Assembly (NCBI GenBank): GCA_963971575.1
Contig: OZ020611.1
Span: 49,485,466-49,549,465, forward strand
Length of the DNA stretch: 64,000 nt
Direction: 5' to 3'
From: Liopterus haemorrhoidalis
Lineage: Eukaryota; Arthropoda; Insecta; Coleoptera; Dytiscidae
Shown here in pieces: positions 43,081 to 52,858 of this stretch (within the stretch, counting starts at the first letter, position 1; each line of letters opens with the position of its first letter). The notes under the pieces are model-generated. The model had not been told where the DNA came from, did no database searches, and was given only the letters and a program-made list of their open reading frames with translations. The translations under genes and the position numbers were made by a program.

Positions 43081-44537
43081 TTAAAATGTTGAATCTTTCT
43101 TTCTGGATTTTAAATTATCAAAATCTCTAATTAAGTCTTTAATGCCCATTTCTTGAGCAATTTCAGCCTCCATACTCGACAACGATAAATTATGTAAACG
43201 TTCTTCTCCAGTAGAATTTCGTTGATAGTTTTTTATTATTTTTAATTTGGAAAAAGAACGCTCTGCCGTTGCCATAGTGAAAGGAAGTGTTAAAAATAAT
43301 AAAATTGCACCAGTGGCGTAGCTTGGGGGGGGGGACAGGAGGGTACATAAGTCCCCGGGCGCCAAAATGAGTATTAAAACTTAACATTTAATTTTATTTT
43401 GATGTAAACTAATGTATCCCAAATACGTTTGCAAGATTGAATTTTGGAGCTCCACAAATATCTTCAGTATAAACCTGTTGGCAAGCATGATTTTGGCGCC
43501 CCCATTGAGTATTAAGGGGCGCCATTCTACACATAAACAAATGACACATCCACAATGGATGATTGCTGATGGCGTTTTTTTTTTAAACTAAGATCAGTTC
43601 TGGTTCAAATATTATTCTTCATATACTGAAAGACGATACATATACTGAAAGTCGAAAAAATAAAGACGATAACTGTTGTTTTGATCCATCAGAATTCCAC
43701 CACTGGTTTATACTTATTAATTTGTTATTACTTATAAATGTAGCAAATAAGTTGTTGTTTTAAATAATATTTTAAATCTAGCTAATTTTTCGGTAACTAT
43801 ATTTTAATTTACTTGTATTTACCTTTCATACTTAGTCAAGATTTTATTAAATATTGTTTTTAAATAATATCGGCCTCAAATTATAATATTTTATGAAGTT
43901 AATATCAATTATTACTACAAAATATTTAAGATATCTGTCGTATGTTAATCTTACTTTGTTCGCAGTACTTATGAATTTTTATGACTTTATTATTATTATT
44001 TTTTTTTAGTAAAGTATAGACATAACATTATTTTATAACTTTTAACTGTACATCTCTTACAAGTTTCTTGTAGGTTCTTCTCAGTGGCGTAGCGATGGGG
44101 GGCAAGGGGGACAAATTATCTGGGCGCCGCCATTCAGGGGGCGCCAAAATTAAGAACTATAAGGTGATTTTCAATTATGGGCGCTGATTTACCTGGTTAT
44201 CCCCGGGAGCAGGAATACCATGCTACGCCACTGAATTGCACTAACTACGTCTGGAAAACTGATCGACAGGGAGGTATATTTAATTATTAAAAGTTCGGCA
44301 AATTCTTTCATTGTTGATATTTTAGAAATTTCCTTATTAAGCATCGAAGCTAACATTACCATTTGTAACGGAAAATTGAACGAAATATATATCTTTGTAT
44401 TTTTTTTGTAAGATTTCGGCAGAACTCAAAATTTCTGTTTCATCCAAGTTGATTAAATTTCGAGGTGACGAGGTGACGAGGTTGATTAAATATCGAGAAC
44501 TCCCCCCACCTACCCTATCACTCCCACCCACTAACAA
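43081..44537 (-). pseudogene. hAT transposase, C-terminal part with dimerisation domain
   Basis: From 44450 leftward the frame reads NLINLDETEILSSAEILQKK, then KEISKISTMKEFAELLIIKY up to 44242, where a nested element begins. Beyond it (43302 down) the frame continues ILLFLTLPFTMATAERSFSK, IIKNYQRNSTGEERLHNLSL and SMEAEIAQE, ending in KSRKK. This is the hAT C-terminal dimerisation domain (LTLPVTTATAERSFSKLK-type), as in ZMYM1-like and related hAT proteins. The frame across the nested element is preserved. The N-terminal zinc finger and first catalytic residues are not recognisable. Confidence 0.87.
43311..44233. mobile_element. hAT element nested in a hAT transposase gene
   Basis: The ends CAGTGGCGTAGC and GCTACGCCACTG are inverted. 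AATTGCAC flanks both sides (43303-43310 and 44234-44241), a perfect 8-bp duplication. A second left-end-like sequence, CAGTGGCGTAGCGATGGGGG, lies at 44084, so a further related copy was inserted or duplicated inside. No transposase frame. Confidence 0.9.
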
Positions 44538-44574
44538 CGGACACCAGAGGCAATAGTCGAGTTTTGCCCAAGCA

Positions 44575-44643
44575 ATGCTGAAAAGCTATACAATTATGTA
44601 GCGTCTCTAAATAAAGATTAATTAAAAAAAAAAAAAAAAAAAA
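44575..44643 (+). other. Retroposed poly(A) end
   Basis: An AATAAA signal at 44610-44615 precedes a run of 20 A at 44624-44643, the mark of a reverse-transcribed RNA 3' end. The short sequence before it has no coding frame I recognise. Confidence 0.5.
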
Positions 44644-44790
44644 CGGTAGCGCCATTCTCGGCAGTCTTCCTTTAATCGCGTTATAATAATATTTATTTAA
44701 AATGTTATTTTTTGAATTGAATTACTATGTTGAATATGGATAAACAATCTCGCTATTGTTTTGCTGAGGTCTTACTAAACGTAAGATAAA

Positions 44791-45323
44791 CCAGTGGCAA
44801 AGGGAGACCTCCGCTAGACTTGCCCTCCCATAAAAAATAAAAATAATAAAAAAAATAAAAATAATAAAAAAATACATAAAAAAAAAATTAAATTAAAAAA
44901 AAAAATTAAAAGAAGATTTATGTAAATGTGCAAAAATACATTAAATTATGTCCTATACAAATTTTTGTCCAAGGCTTGGTTTACTAGTTACGAAGTTTTT
45001 TAAATTTTTAATAGTTTAATAACTTCCGTTTCCGGTTTCGGATTTTAATAAAAAACAATAGGATTCTTCCCAATTATTAGGAGAATTTTTTAGTACCAGA
45101 ACGAACTCTTTAAGTTAAACCGTTTTTGAATTATCGTGCATACACACACGCAGACACACACACAGACACACACACACACAAACACACACACATACGGACG
45201 GCAATAATGAAATAGGTTTTTTGGATTCCCTGGACCATGAAACGTGGTCATCAGTCAAAATCTCGACATCGAAAATTTTCGCAATTACAATACTTGCACC
45301 TTATATATTAAGGACGGGCAAGT
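44791..45323 (-). repeat. R2 repeat, copy b
   Basis: Reverse-strand copy of 28662-29313. It starts with CCAGTGGCAAAGGGAGACCT and ends with GACGGGCAAGT. It has a (CA)n tract at 45143-45193 and a deletion relative to copy a. Confidence 0.8.
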
Positions 45324-45329
45324 AAAAAT

Positions 45330-45896
45330 ATTTAAATATTTAGATAAATCTTCAAAAATACATCAAATTATGTTGTATACAAATTTTTGTCCAAGGCTTG
45401 GTTTACTAGTTACGAATTAATTATCATGACCGTGGAAACGTTACATATAAATATGAAAAAATTGAGACATTTAAATAATTTTACAAAAAAAATTTTATCA
45501 AAAAACGTCTCAAATAAAAGTTATTAGTAATTGCATTTATAGTAACTTTTGTTCAATAAATTTTTTCGAAATACTTTTCTGTTGCTAAATATTCGCAAAA
45601 ATTTAAAATCGACACGAGTAAACTCCCATTTCTAGTCAACCAATCTTCATAAAAACACAATATGGTTCTTCCCATTTAGTAGGAGAACTTATAAATACCA
45701 GAACGAATTCTCTAAGTTGAACCGTTCTTGAGTTATCGTGTATACACACACACAGACACACACACACATACGGACGGCTCGAAAATAGGTTTTTTGGATT
45801 CCCTGGACCATGAAACGTGGTCATCAGTCAAAATCTCGACATCGAAAATTTTCGCGATTACAATACTTGCCCCTTATATATTAAGGTCGGGCAAGT
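45330..45896 (-). repeat. R2 repeat, copy c
   Basis: Follows copy b directly in the same orientation but lacks the CCAGTGGC end; it ends GGTCGGGCAAGT. Sequence identity to copy a is higher than that of copy b over (CA)n and its flanks. Confidence 0.8.
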
Positions 45897-46090
45897 AAAA
45901 AACATATATATTTATTTTTTTGTATAATTTTTTTTTATGTATGTGTTTTATAGTGAAAAGTAAATTTTTTATTTTTCAGTATAAAACGTGACTATTTTTC
46001 TCAAAATTTTCGGGCCCCCCAAAGCTTCGTCCCCCCCCCCCTTCGCGTTTCGGGGTCTGGCGGTATGGTAGTTCCGCCACTGTTAGTGGC

Positions 46091-47325
46091 CTTCCAATTG
46101 CAAAGTCCAATAGACGATAACCAATTTAAAATCAATAGTAGTGATTTTCCTGATATTGACAAATTAACTTTTCAAAAATGAATTTATAGTTTTTAGTAAA
46201 ATTTCATAGATATTATTATTGTTCTAAAAATTCGATGTGCTCTTAAACCTAAATTCTCTATTAAAACTTCCATGTTTCTAGTCTTTTTGTAGGGCTTGAC
46301 ATCTAATTACCTTTTTCATTATTGAATAGAATGATCTTCTATTTTAAGATATTTTAATTTCCCACCCGGTATGTCGTTTTCGTTGAAAATAAAGTTATTA
46401 ATTATACTCAGGCAATGTACAAATGATTACAATGTACAAAAGATTAGTTTGAGAAAAGCACACTGGCGCTAATGTTGAAATCACTTTGGATATCGTATAT
46501 TCTAATAATACGCTAGTAAACAAAATATTAATAAATAAATATATTTATGTATGGAAAAATATGTTAAAAATATTTATTTAGCATAAAACGTTTCTTCTCA
46601 CGGTATGTATTTTAGTAACAGTAAATTATTCTTTAATTACCTATAAATGTATGTAAAAAAATCTTTTTGCTAAAGTATTCGCAATTCATAGTCCAGAGGT
46701 GTGCCACCAACTTTTAAAAGTTACTATCATATGTCATTATTATTATTATTTTTTGATTATGATCGAATTTTGTCCACTAACATACGCACTAGCGTCCCGA
46801 CAATTTTTAAATTCCTGAGACTGGAGATTTACTTTGAAGTGAATGCCGAGAATTCCCGGGTTGCATGCTTTTTATAAAAAGTGGTAAAATGATTTAATGT
46901 TAATCCTCTACTGCCCAGTACCGCTTCGAGGCGGATCATGTATAAATCAATGTAAAAATACAATACAAGTGCAAATTTCATAGAAATGCCCGTGGTTGTC
47001 TACAGACGACTGCACAATGAAACATTGACAAACGCCGATTAAGCAAAACACAATGTGTTTTTCTAAAAACAATCAGTTGAGTGTAAACGTTGGAGTATTA
47101 CGGATGTTCGCCTCACATTATGTATTTTAAAAAATATATAAAATGAAATAAACAATTAACAGAATTAAAAAAATTGTATTTCTTGAAATTACCCATAAAA
47201 TCCAAGTTTTTATTAACATATGTCTGCGCAGAATTTTTCGCATTTCTTGGTCAGATCATAATCCCCAATACTCATTTTTGAGAATCGACAGCACAAAAAC
47301 CTATCCACATGGAAATCCAGGCAAA
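46091..47325. other. No gene seen
   Basis: AT-rich sequence with no recognisable motif. Confidence 0.4.
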
Positions 47326-47329
47326 AAAT

Positions 47330-47545
47330 CGTAACTGTATTGGGCATCAGAATGGCATTAGACTGGAACCCTCAGGGAAGCCCTCGGTAAGGTTGCCCTG
47401 TATCCACATGAAGGAGAACAATACACAAATAACTTGATGCGCACGGAACTACCTGGCGCCAGGTGAAGATGCTTGCTCTTCACAGAATCTGATGGCACGA
47501 GTTTGTAAAGGCCCTATGCTCCAGCGAGGAGATCTAGGACACAAT
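47330..47545 (+). pseudogene. RTE-type LINE C-terminus, plus strand
   Basis: The frame reads ALDWNPQGSPR, then GCPVSTWRRTIHK, LDAHGTTWRQVKMLAL and WHEFVKALCSSEE with a few stops. It matches the RTE tail ALxWNPQGxRxxGRPxxTWRR seen also at 61850-62037. Only about 60 codons remain. No tail or target duplication was identified. Confidence 0.8.
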
Positions 47546-47796
47546 CAGATCAATTCTGTAAAAAGTTACTGTGTAATAACGTTACTACAACATAAAATAT
47601 TATAAAAAATACAATGACTTTCATTCATGATAGTAACTGACCTTGCTCATAGTGACGAATTTAGTAACTATTATCATAGTAACAGAGTTACAGAAATGGT
47701 CTGAATATGTATATAATAAGTTACACTTCAAATACTTGATAAGTTAATTTTAAATTTAGCATTAGTTAAACCCCCCATTAGCAGGGATCATTAATG

Positions 47797-48110
47797 CAGG
47801 GGTCGGCAAACCGATGCTTGCGAGCCGCATGCATCTCTTTCAGGATATTCGCGTGGTTCTTCAAATTAAGTTAATGAGGAATAAAATTTAGAAAATATTC
47901 ACGCAAAAGATCATTTTATTTTCTTGCATTTTATACAGCGTACCGATTCGCTGTATACCAATGACTAAAATAAAACATATTTATGCATTACCCATTAAAT
48001 GATGGAAAAAAAAGGTCATGTATTAAAACAAAATAATGGCTTTTTAATATTTTCCAAATGCCGTAAAGAGTAAATTTGGCTCCTTCGCTTCTAAAGTTTG
48101 CCGACCCTTG
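47797..48110. mobile_element. hAT MITE, ends CAGGGGTCGGCAAAC
   Basis: CAGGGGTCGGCAAAC at 47797 and GTTTGCCGACCCTTG ending at 48110 are inverted with one mismatch. The 8 bp on either side no longer match, so the insertion is old. GAGCCGCATGCATCTCTTT near the left end is typical of this hAT group. No coding. Confidence 0.82.
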
Positions 48111-48203
48111 CCTAGTGTAATTTAGTGGCCAAGAAAAAACAAAAAACTGGGGCACTAGATGGTTCAATTGAAATTAGTTAATTTTAGGTGAGACTTAATA
48201 CAA

Positions 48204-48345
48204 AAATTGTATGAGAAGTGTGAATTTTCACACATTTCAGGGTTTTGTAGGTATCTAATAAGCGTTAAGAACAGAATGCTGGATGTCTAGGAATATTTTT
48301 TCTATAATCACATCAGAATCAACAGTTTTTTGATAATCGTTATAA
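48204..48345 (+). repeat. R1b repeat, copy d
   Basis: GAAGTGTGAATTTTCACACA, GGGTTTTGTAGGTATCTAAT, then ATGCTGGATGTCTAGGAATA and ACAGTTTTTTGATAATCG, matching 463-600 closely. Confidence 0.75.
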
Positions 48346-48539
48346 TAAACAAAATTTAAATACGTGCTTATTTAGTTGTAGACAACAACTTTTATTTTTT
48401 CGTCGATGAGACCATAGATGATGCATATGTATCTGGCCTTATGGCGCTTATTATATTTTTGGCAATAAAAAGCATATCTATAAGTTTTGGGCAAATACTA
48501 TCAACAGAAAATAACAACTGTGTATATAAATTGATAACT

Positions 48540-48720
48540 GTTCAAATAATAGTGTTAGTAACGAGAATAATACTAAGGACACTGAAAAACTCGTTAAAAA
48601 TATTAGGACTGAACGAAAATCTTTGTATACAGATAAAAAAAGCTGGAATTCTGTGCGTTAATCAGAATAAGCACACGGGGGAAGACGTCGAGAGATTTTT
48701 GGAACTTTATATGCATATTT
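48540..48720 (+). pseudogene. LINE polyprotein C-terminal fragment
   Basis: The frame reads TLKNSLKILGLNENLCIQI followed by KKAGILCV and VERFLEL. From memory this resembles the last residues of some RLE-type or RTE LINE proteins (LKxLGLxENLxIQMQKAVxLNT...VRRFL). About 50 codons match, with an interruption before VERFL. Low-level evidence. Confidence 0.45.
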
Positions 48721-49012
48721 TAGTCTTATATATTTCTCTTTTTGTTTTAGGTAAGTGTATGATGACAACCGTTCCTTATCTTTCAAAGAATGAAAAGTGA
48801 CAAAACACCAACGGACAATGGAAACAATCATTTTTACTTGGAATACTCATTAAATGTAAACATAATAAGATTATATCAGGTAACAATACATTTATTTTCT
48901 ATTCGGTCGAGGGATATTTGCGTCATTATCCCTCGACAGGTCACAGGATACATAGTCATTTATAAAATTATTGAATTATTAATTGTATGTACCTTTATAT
49001 TTTGTAATCGTT

Positions 49013-49288
49013 TGTTGCAGTAGCGTAGTGGTCTACTCACTCGCTTTGTAAGTGTGGGATCGTCAGTTCGAACCACAGTATGGAAAAAAAATCATCCGCT
49101 GCAACTGTAGGTCCACTCAGCTTTACCTTAAATGAGTACCTGTATCTCTGAATTAATATTTGGGAATATGGGGCGCGATTAACAGGGCATGCAAAGCCGG
49201 CGGTCGTTAGGTTACGCTAGAGAGTGCTAGACGCGACTTCTGACACCAAGACAATATGTCATACGAAATAATATAAAATAAATAAGTT
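49013..49288 (+). mobile_element. tRNA-derived SINE
   Basis: A-box-like TAGCGTAGTGGTCTAC at 49021 and B-box-like AGTTCGAACC at 49067 have spacing normal for a tRNA promoter. About 200 bp of body follow, with an AT-rich tail (ATAATATAAAATAAATAA). The cloverleaf has no acceptor stem, so it is not a tRNA gene. No clear target duplication. Confidence 0.72.
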
Positions 49289-49509
49289 ATGGACTAGTGA
49301 ATAAAATTAGATTGTGTCCTGATAAATTTTGCATTGTGTCCCGATTTTTTAAGGTCAGTACTTTTAAATTGACTGATTAAGAATTGGTCACCTTATTCGC
49401 GAGCAAAATGTGGATATATATATCCACAATATATATGGAATGGAGCAAAATGTGGAACTCATATATATGTACGAGGTGTGATCAAAAAATGCAATTTTTT
49501 AATATGCAA

Positions 49510-50565
49510 AACAATATTTATTTATTCGTTATTTTTTATATTGTCCCATTCAAAATAGTCCCCATCGGATATAATGTACTTATGCCACCTTTTTTTTCAG
49601 TCTTCAAAATACTTCTGAAACGTAGATTTTGGTATCGTGTTCAGCTCCTCCAGCTATTTTGCTTTTATTTTTTCAATGGTTGTTCTTTTATTGTTTTTTC
49701 ATCTTTGGGAAGAGAAAAAAGTCGCAGGGGCCATATCTGGTAAATAGGATGATTGCGGTATCATTACGGTGCTATTTTTGGACAGAAAATCTCGATCAAC
49801 GAATGAAGTATGAGCTGGTGCGTTATCATGGTGCAATTTCGAAGAATTGTTCCATAAATCTTGCCGTTTTCTACGATTTGCTTCACGCATCCGACGCAAC
49901 AAGTTCAAATAGAATTATTTAGTAACTGTAACACCTTACGGAAAAAATTCATGGTACACAATACCACGATAATCGCAAAAAAAAACAACAATAAGAAGAA
50001 CTTTTGATCGATCTTGGCGTGCTTTTTTTGGGTCTTGGTTCATTTGGAAGCTTCCATTGAGATGATTGCGCCTTTGTGTCTATATCATATCGAGAAATAG
50101 GTGTACATTTCTCGTTACCTGTTATGTTGCGCTGAAGCAATGTTAAGTCATTGACGACATCATCTATCATTTAGTCAGTTCTAATCAGACTTTACGACAC
50201 ATTTTTTGTTAAAATTTAACAATTTCGGAAAAAAATTTGTTGCCACTCGTCTCATGCCCGTCAATTTCTTCGTATATATCATTAAATATACCAACTTCTT
50301 CAGCTATCTCTCGACCTTGATGATGTTATATTAATTAATTTATCGGGAAATAGGTCATTAAATAATTCAAAAAATGAGTGAAAAAGTGATGACTAAAGAC
50401 CGGTTCCGATAATTAAAATTATCATCTTCAGTTTATTCAATTGAATTTAACGTAACATGTATAAACATAAAACCAGGCATCAAGAAGTATTAAATTAGAT
50501 TGAATAAACTCTCTAATTGTAATTTGATGGTTATCAAGATTTTTTTTTCTTAACTTCTTCCAAGT
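49510..50565 (-). pseudogene. Mariner transposase of family M6, decayed
   Basis: Read leftward: LDNHQITIRE near 50520, the insert, then VERFLKKLVY-like and GHETSGNKFF remnants of the second helix-turn-helix. Then come DVVNDLTLLQRNITGNEKCT (first-Asp region, with the Asp changed to Asn), DIDTKAQSSQWKLPNEPRPK, RKRQDLWNNSSKLHHDNAPA (second Asp) and DFLSKNSTVMIPQ. SSYLPDMAPATFFSS follows where CDFFLF is expected, so the third Asp is lost. It matches the lineage of 21802-22444. Stops and substitutions make it inactive. Confidence 0.8.
50313..50508 (-). mobile_element. Penelope/hammerhead insert, third copy
   Basis: Flanked by CTCTC on both sides (50308-50312 and 50509-50513). It contains CTGAAGATGATAATTTTAAT with TATCGGAACCGGTC on the minus strand, a degenerate hammerhead core. 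It is the same insertion, at the same codon, as in the palindrome arms, plus about 42 extra bases. Confidence 0.65.
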
Positions 50566-50964
50566 TTTTTCGAATTACTTCACAATTAAATATACGAGGT
50601 GTGATCAATTTTTGAAATTCGCGCGCTACATTTGTTGGATTGATAAACTTTTTTGTTGACATGTTGGCTAACCTGTCTTTGACGACTGTCCCAATTGGCA
50701 GCCATATTGGATGTGTATTTTATTGGGTTGTTACATAAGTCCGTTCGTTTTTTCCCACCTTTTATTCAATAAAATATACATTAAAAAAAAAAAAAACTTT
50801 TATTATCAAATGTACTTATTTGTACCCATTATTTTCGATCACTTTGGACAAACGCTCAGGCAGTTTCATAATGCCATCTCTCCAGAAGGTTCCGCCACTC
50901 GTCTCATGCCCGTCAATTTCTTCGTATATACCATACAATATACCAACTTCTTCAGGAATCTCTC

Positions 50965-51118
50965 GACCTTGATGATGTTAAATAATTCACAAAATGATTG
51001 ACTAAAAACCGGTTCCGATAATTAAAATTATCATCTTCAGTTTATTCAATTGAATTTAACATAATATGTCTAAACATAAAACCAGGCATCAAGAAGTATT
51101 AAATTAGATTGAATAAAC
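50965..51118 (-). mobile_element. Penelope/hammerhead insert, left palindrome arm
   Basis: Mirror of 52324-52476, flanked by CTCTC at 50960-50964 and 51119-51123. Confidence 0.65.
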
Positions 51119-51441
51119 TCTCTAATTGTAATTTGATGGTTATCAAGAATTTTTTTCTTAACTTCTTCCACGTTTTTTCGGGTGTTTGAAGTGCTGGGCT
51201 CACTCTATCATCATCTTCAACTGAATCACGGCCATCTTGAAAGCGTTTATACCATTTGTAAATCGCTTGTTCATTCATACTCGTATCACCAAATTACTTC
51301 TGCAACATTTCCACTGCTTTACAGCATTTGATTTCATTTTTCAAGCAAAATTTAATGCATATTCTTTGATCTCTCCTTGTGAAAAATAAAAAATCGTCGA
51401 ATATAAAGAAACACAACTTATTTAACTAGCTGTTAAATCTA

Positions 51442-51999
51442 TTGGGTTGTTACATAAGTCCGTTCGTTTTTTTTTTTCACCTTTTATTCAATAAAATATA
51501 CATTCTAAAAAAACTTTTATTATCAAATGTACTGTCCATTATTTTCTATCACTTTGGATAAACGCTCAGGCAATTTCATAATGCCATCTCTCCAGAAGGT
51601 TCCGTCTTTGCTCTCGAAAAATCCAGGTGAATTTTGATATCGTCCACAGATGCGAAATTTTTTCCGTTAAGGGAATTTTGTACAAAGCAGAACAAATGGT
51701 ATTCGGATGGTGCGATGTCTGGACCATATGCTCCGACTACCATTTGTTCCGCACTCTACTAAATTCCCTTAACGGAAAAAATTTCGTATCTTTGGCCGAA
51801 ATCAAAATTCACTTCTACAGATTTTTCGAAAGAAAATACGGAACCTTCTGGAGAGATGGCATTATGAAATTGCCTGAGCGTTTGTCCAAAGTGATCGAAA
51901 ATAATGGGCAGTACATTTGATAATAAAAGTTTTTTAGAATGTATATTTTATCGAATAAAAGGTGAAAAAAAAAACGAACGGACTTATGTAACAACCCAA
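51442..51999. mobile_element. Inner palindromic mariner M7 derivative, 558 bp
   Basis: TTGGGTTGTTACATAAGTCC and its reverse complement mark the ends, each flanked by TA (51440-51441 and 52000-52001). Both halves are the 3' end of the same transposase gene in opposite orientation, meeting near 51710. Because both ends are a 3' terminal repeat, this is an inverted-duplication derivative and not a simple deletion. Confidence 0.82.
51725..51920 (+). pseudogene. Mariner M7 transposase C-terminus
   Basis: The frame reads CSDYHLFRTLLNSLNGKNFV (third catalytic Asp), then EIKIHFYRFFERKYGTFWRD and GIMKLPERLSKVIENNGQYI with a stop at 51918. This is the usual end of a mariner transposase. An inverted copy without a coding role lies at 51530-51705. 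The same last 25 codons reappear at 52550-52627 (plus) and 50807-50885 (minus). Confidence 0.82.
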
Positions 52000-52039
52000 T
52001 AGATTTAACAGCTAGTTAAATAAGTTGTGTTTCTTTACA

Positions 52040-52560
52040 TTCGGCGATTTTTTATTTTTCACAAGGAGAGATCAAAGAATATGCATTAAATTTTGCTTGA
52101 AAAATGAAATCAAGTTCTGTAAAGCAGTAGAAATGTTGCAGAAGTAATTTGGTGATACGAGTATGAATGAACAAGCGATTTACAAATGGTATAAACGCTT
52201 TCAAGATGGCCGTGATTCAGTTGAAGATGATGATAGAGTGAGCCCAGCACTTCAAACAGCCGAAAAAACGTGGAAGAAGTTAAGAAAAAAATTCTTGATA
52301 ACCATCAAATTACAATTAGAGAGTTTATTCAATCTAATTTAATACTTCTTGATGCCTGGTTTTATGTTTAGACATATTATGTTAAATTCAATTGAATAAA
52401 CTGAAGATGATAATTTTAATTATCGGAACCGGTCTTTAGTCAATCATTTTGTGAATTATTTAACATCATCAAGGTCGAGAGATTCCTGAAGAAGTTGGTA
52501 TATTGTATGGTATATACGAAGAAATTGACGGGCATGAGACGAGTGGCGGAACCTTCTGGA
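52040..52560 (+). pseudogene. Mariner M6 N-terminus interrupted by a Penelope fragment, fused to the M7 tail
   Basis: Plus strand: QRICIKFCLKNEIKF, VEMLQK then a stop, FGDTSMNEQAIYKWYKRF, DGRDSVEDDDRVSPAL and KKILDNHQITIRE at 52322. After the 153-bp insert the frame resumes as REIPEEVGILYG and LTGMRRVA, the second helix-turn-helix. At 52552 it jumps straight to TFWRDGIMKLPERLSK, the last part of a different mariner (M7). The mirror image in the left arm runs 51390-50870. The catalytic domain is missing. Confidence 0.78.
52324..52476 (+). mobile_element. Penelope-like fragment with degenerate hammerhead, right arm
   Basis: GAGAG at 52319-52323 repeats at 52477-52481, so the insert carries a 5-bp duplication. 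Removing it restores ITIRE-IPEEVG in the host frame. Inside are inverted TTTATTCAATCTAATTTAA and TTAAATTCAATTGAATAAAC, then CTGAAGA, the stem GATAATT/AATTATC, GGAA and the palindrome ACCGGT followed by C. The core GAAA has become GGAA, so self-cleavage is probably lost. Confidence 0.7.
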
Positions 52561-52858
52561 GAGATGGCATTATGAAACTGCCTGAGCGTTTGTCCAAAGT
52601 GATCGAAAATAATGGGCAGTACATTTGATAATAAAAGTTTTTTTTTGAATGTATATTTTATTGAATAAAAGGTGGGAAAAAAACGAACGGACTTATGTAA
52701 CAACCCAATAAAATACACATCCAATATGGCTGCCAATTGGGACAGTCGTCAAAGACAGGTTAGCCAACATGTCAACAAAAAAGTTCAGTCCAACAAATGT
52801 TGCGCGCGAATTTCAAAAATTGATCACACCTCGTATATTTAGTTGTGAAGTAATTCAG

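Larger units (their letters stand above)
42847..46082 (-). mobile_element. hAT transposon, 3.2 kb, perfect 8-bp duplication
   Basis: The ends CAGTGGCGGAACTA and TAGTTCCGCCACTG are perfect 14-base inverted repeats, followed by C-runs (GGACCCCCCGC and GGGCCCCCC). TTAGTGGC flanks both sides (42839-42846 and 46083-46090). It encodes the C-terminus of a hAT transposase on the minus strand. Later insertions inside are a 923-bp hAT element (43311-44233), a poly(A) sequence (44644 and leftward) and two R2 copies (44791-45896). Confidence 0.93.
49472..50589 (-). mobile_element. Mariner family M6, minus strand, 5' end rearranged
   Basis: The 3' terminal repeat CGAGGTGTGATCAAAAAATG starts at 49472 after TA. 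On the minus strand the transposase reads from about 50560 to 49500, with a Penelope-derived insert at 50313-50508. The 5' terminal repeat is not here; the sequence runs into the large palindrome at 50571. Confidence 0.8.
50571..52858. repeat. 2.29-kb near-perfect palindrome of mariner pieces
   Basis: The sequence from CGAATTACTTCACAA at 50571 is matched in reverse by TTGTGAAGTAATTCAG at 52843-52858, and the arms stay aligned to a hinge at about 51698-51722. From outside in, each arm holds 20 bp of flank, a mariner M6 end (CGAGGTGTGATCAATTTTTG), a mariner M7 end (TTGGGTTGTTACATAAGTCC), a degraded M6 N-terminus with a Penelope insert, then a second M7 end. Arms differ by scattered substitutions and small indels (for example CGCGCTACATTTG and CGCGCAACATTTG). 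Confidence 0.9.

Noticed and set aside
49384..49922. Plus-strand frames over the M6 mariner
   Set aside because: They are shadows of the minus-strand transposase.
50571..52858. Palindrome as a pure sequencing fold-back artefact
   Set aside because: The arms differ by scattered base changes and small indels, and TA duplications mark internal ends. An artefact is not fully excluded, so it is listed as the refuting test.
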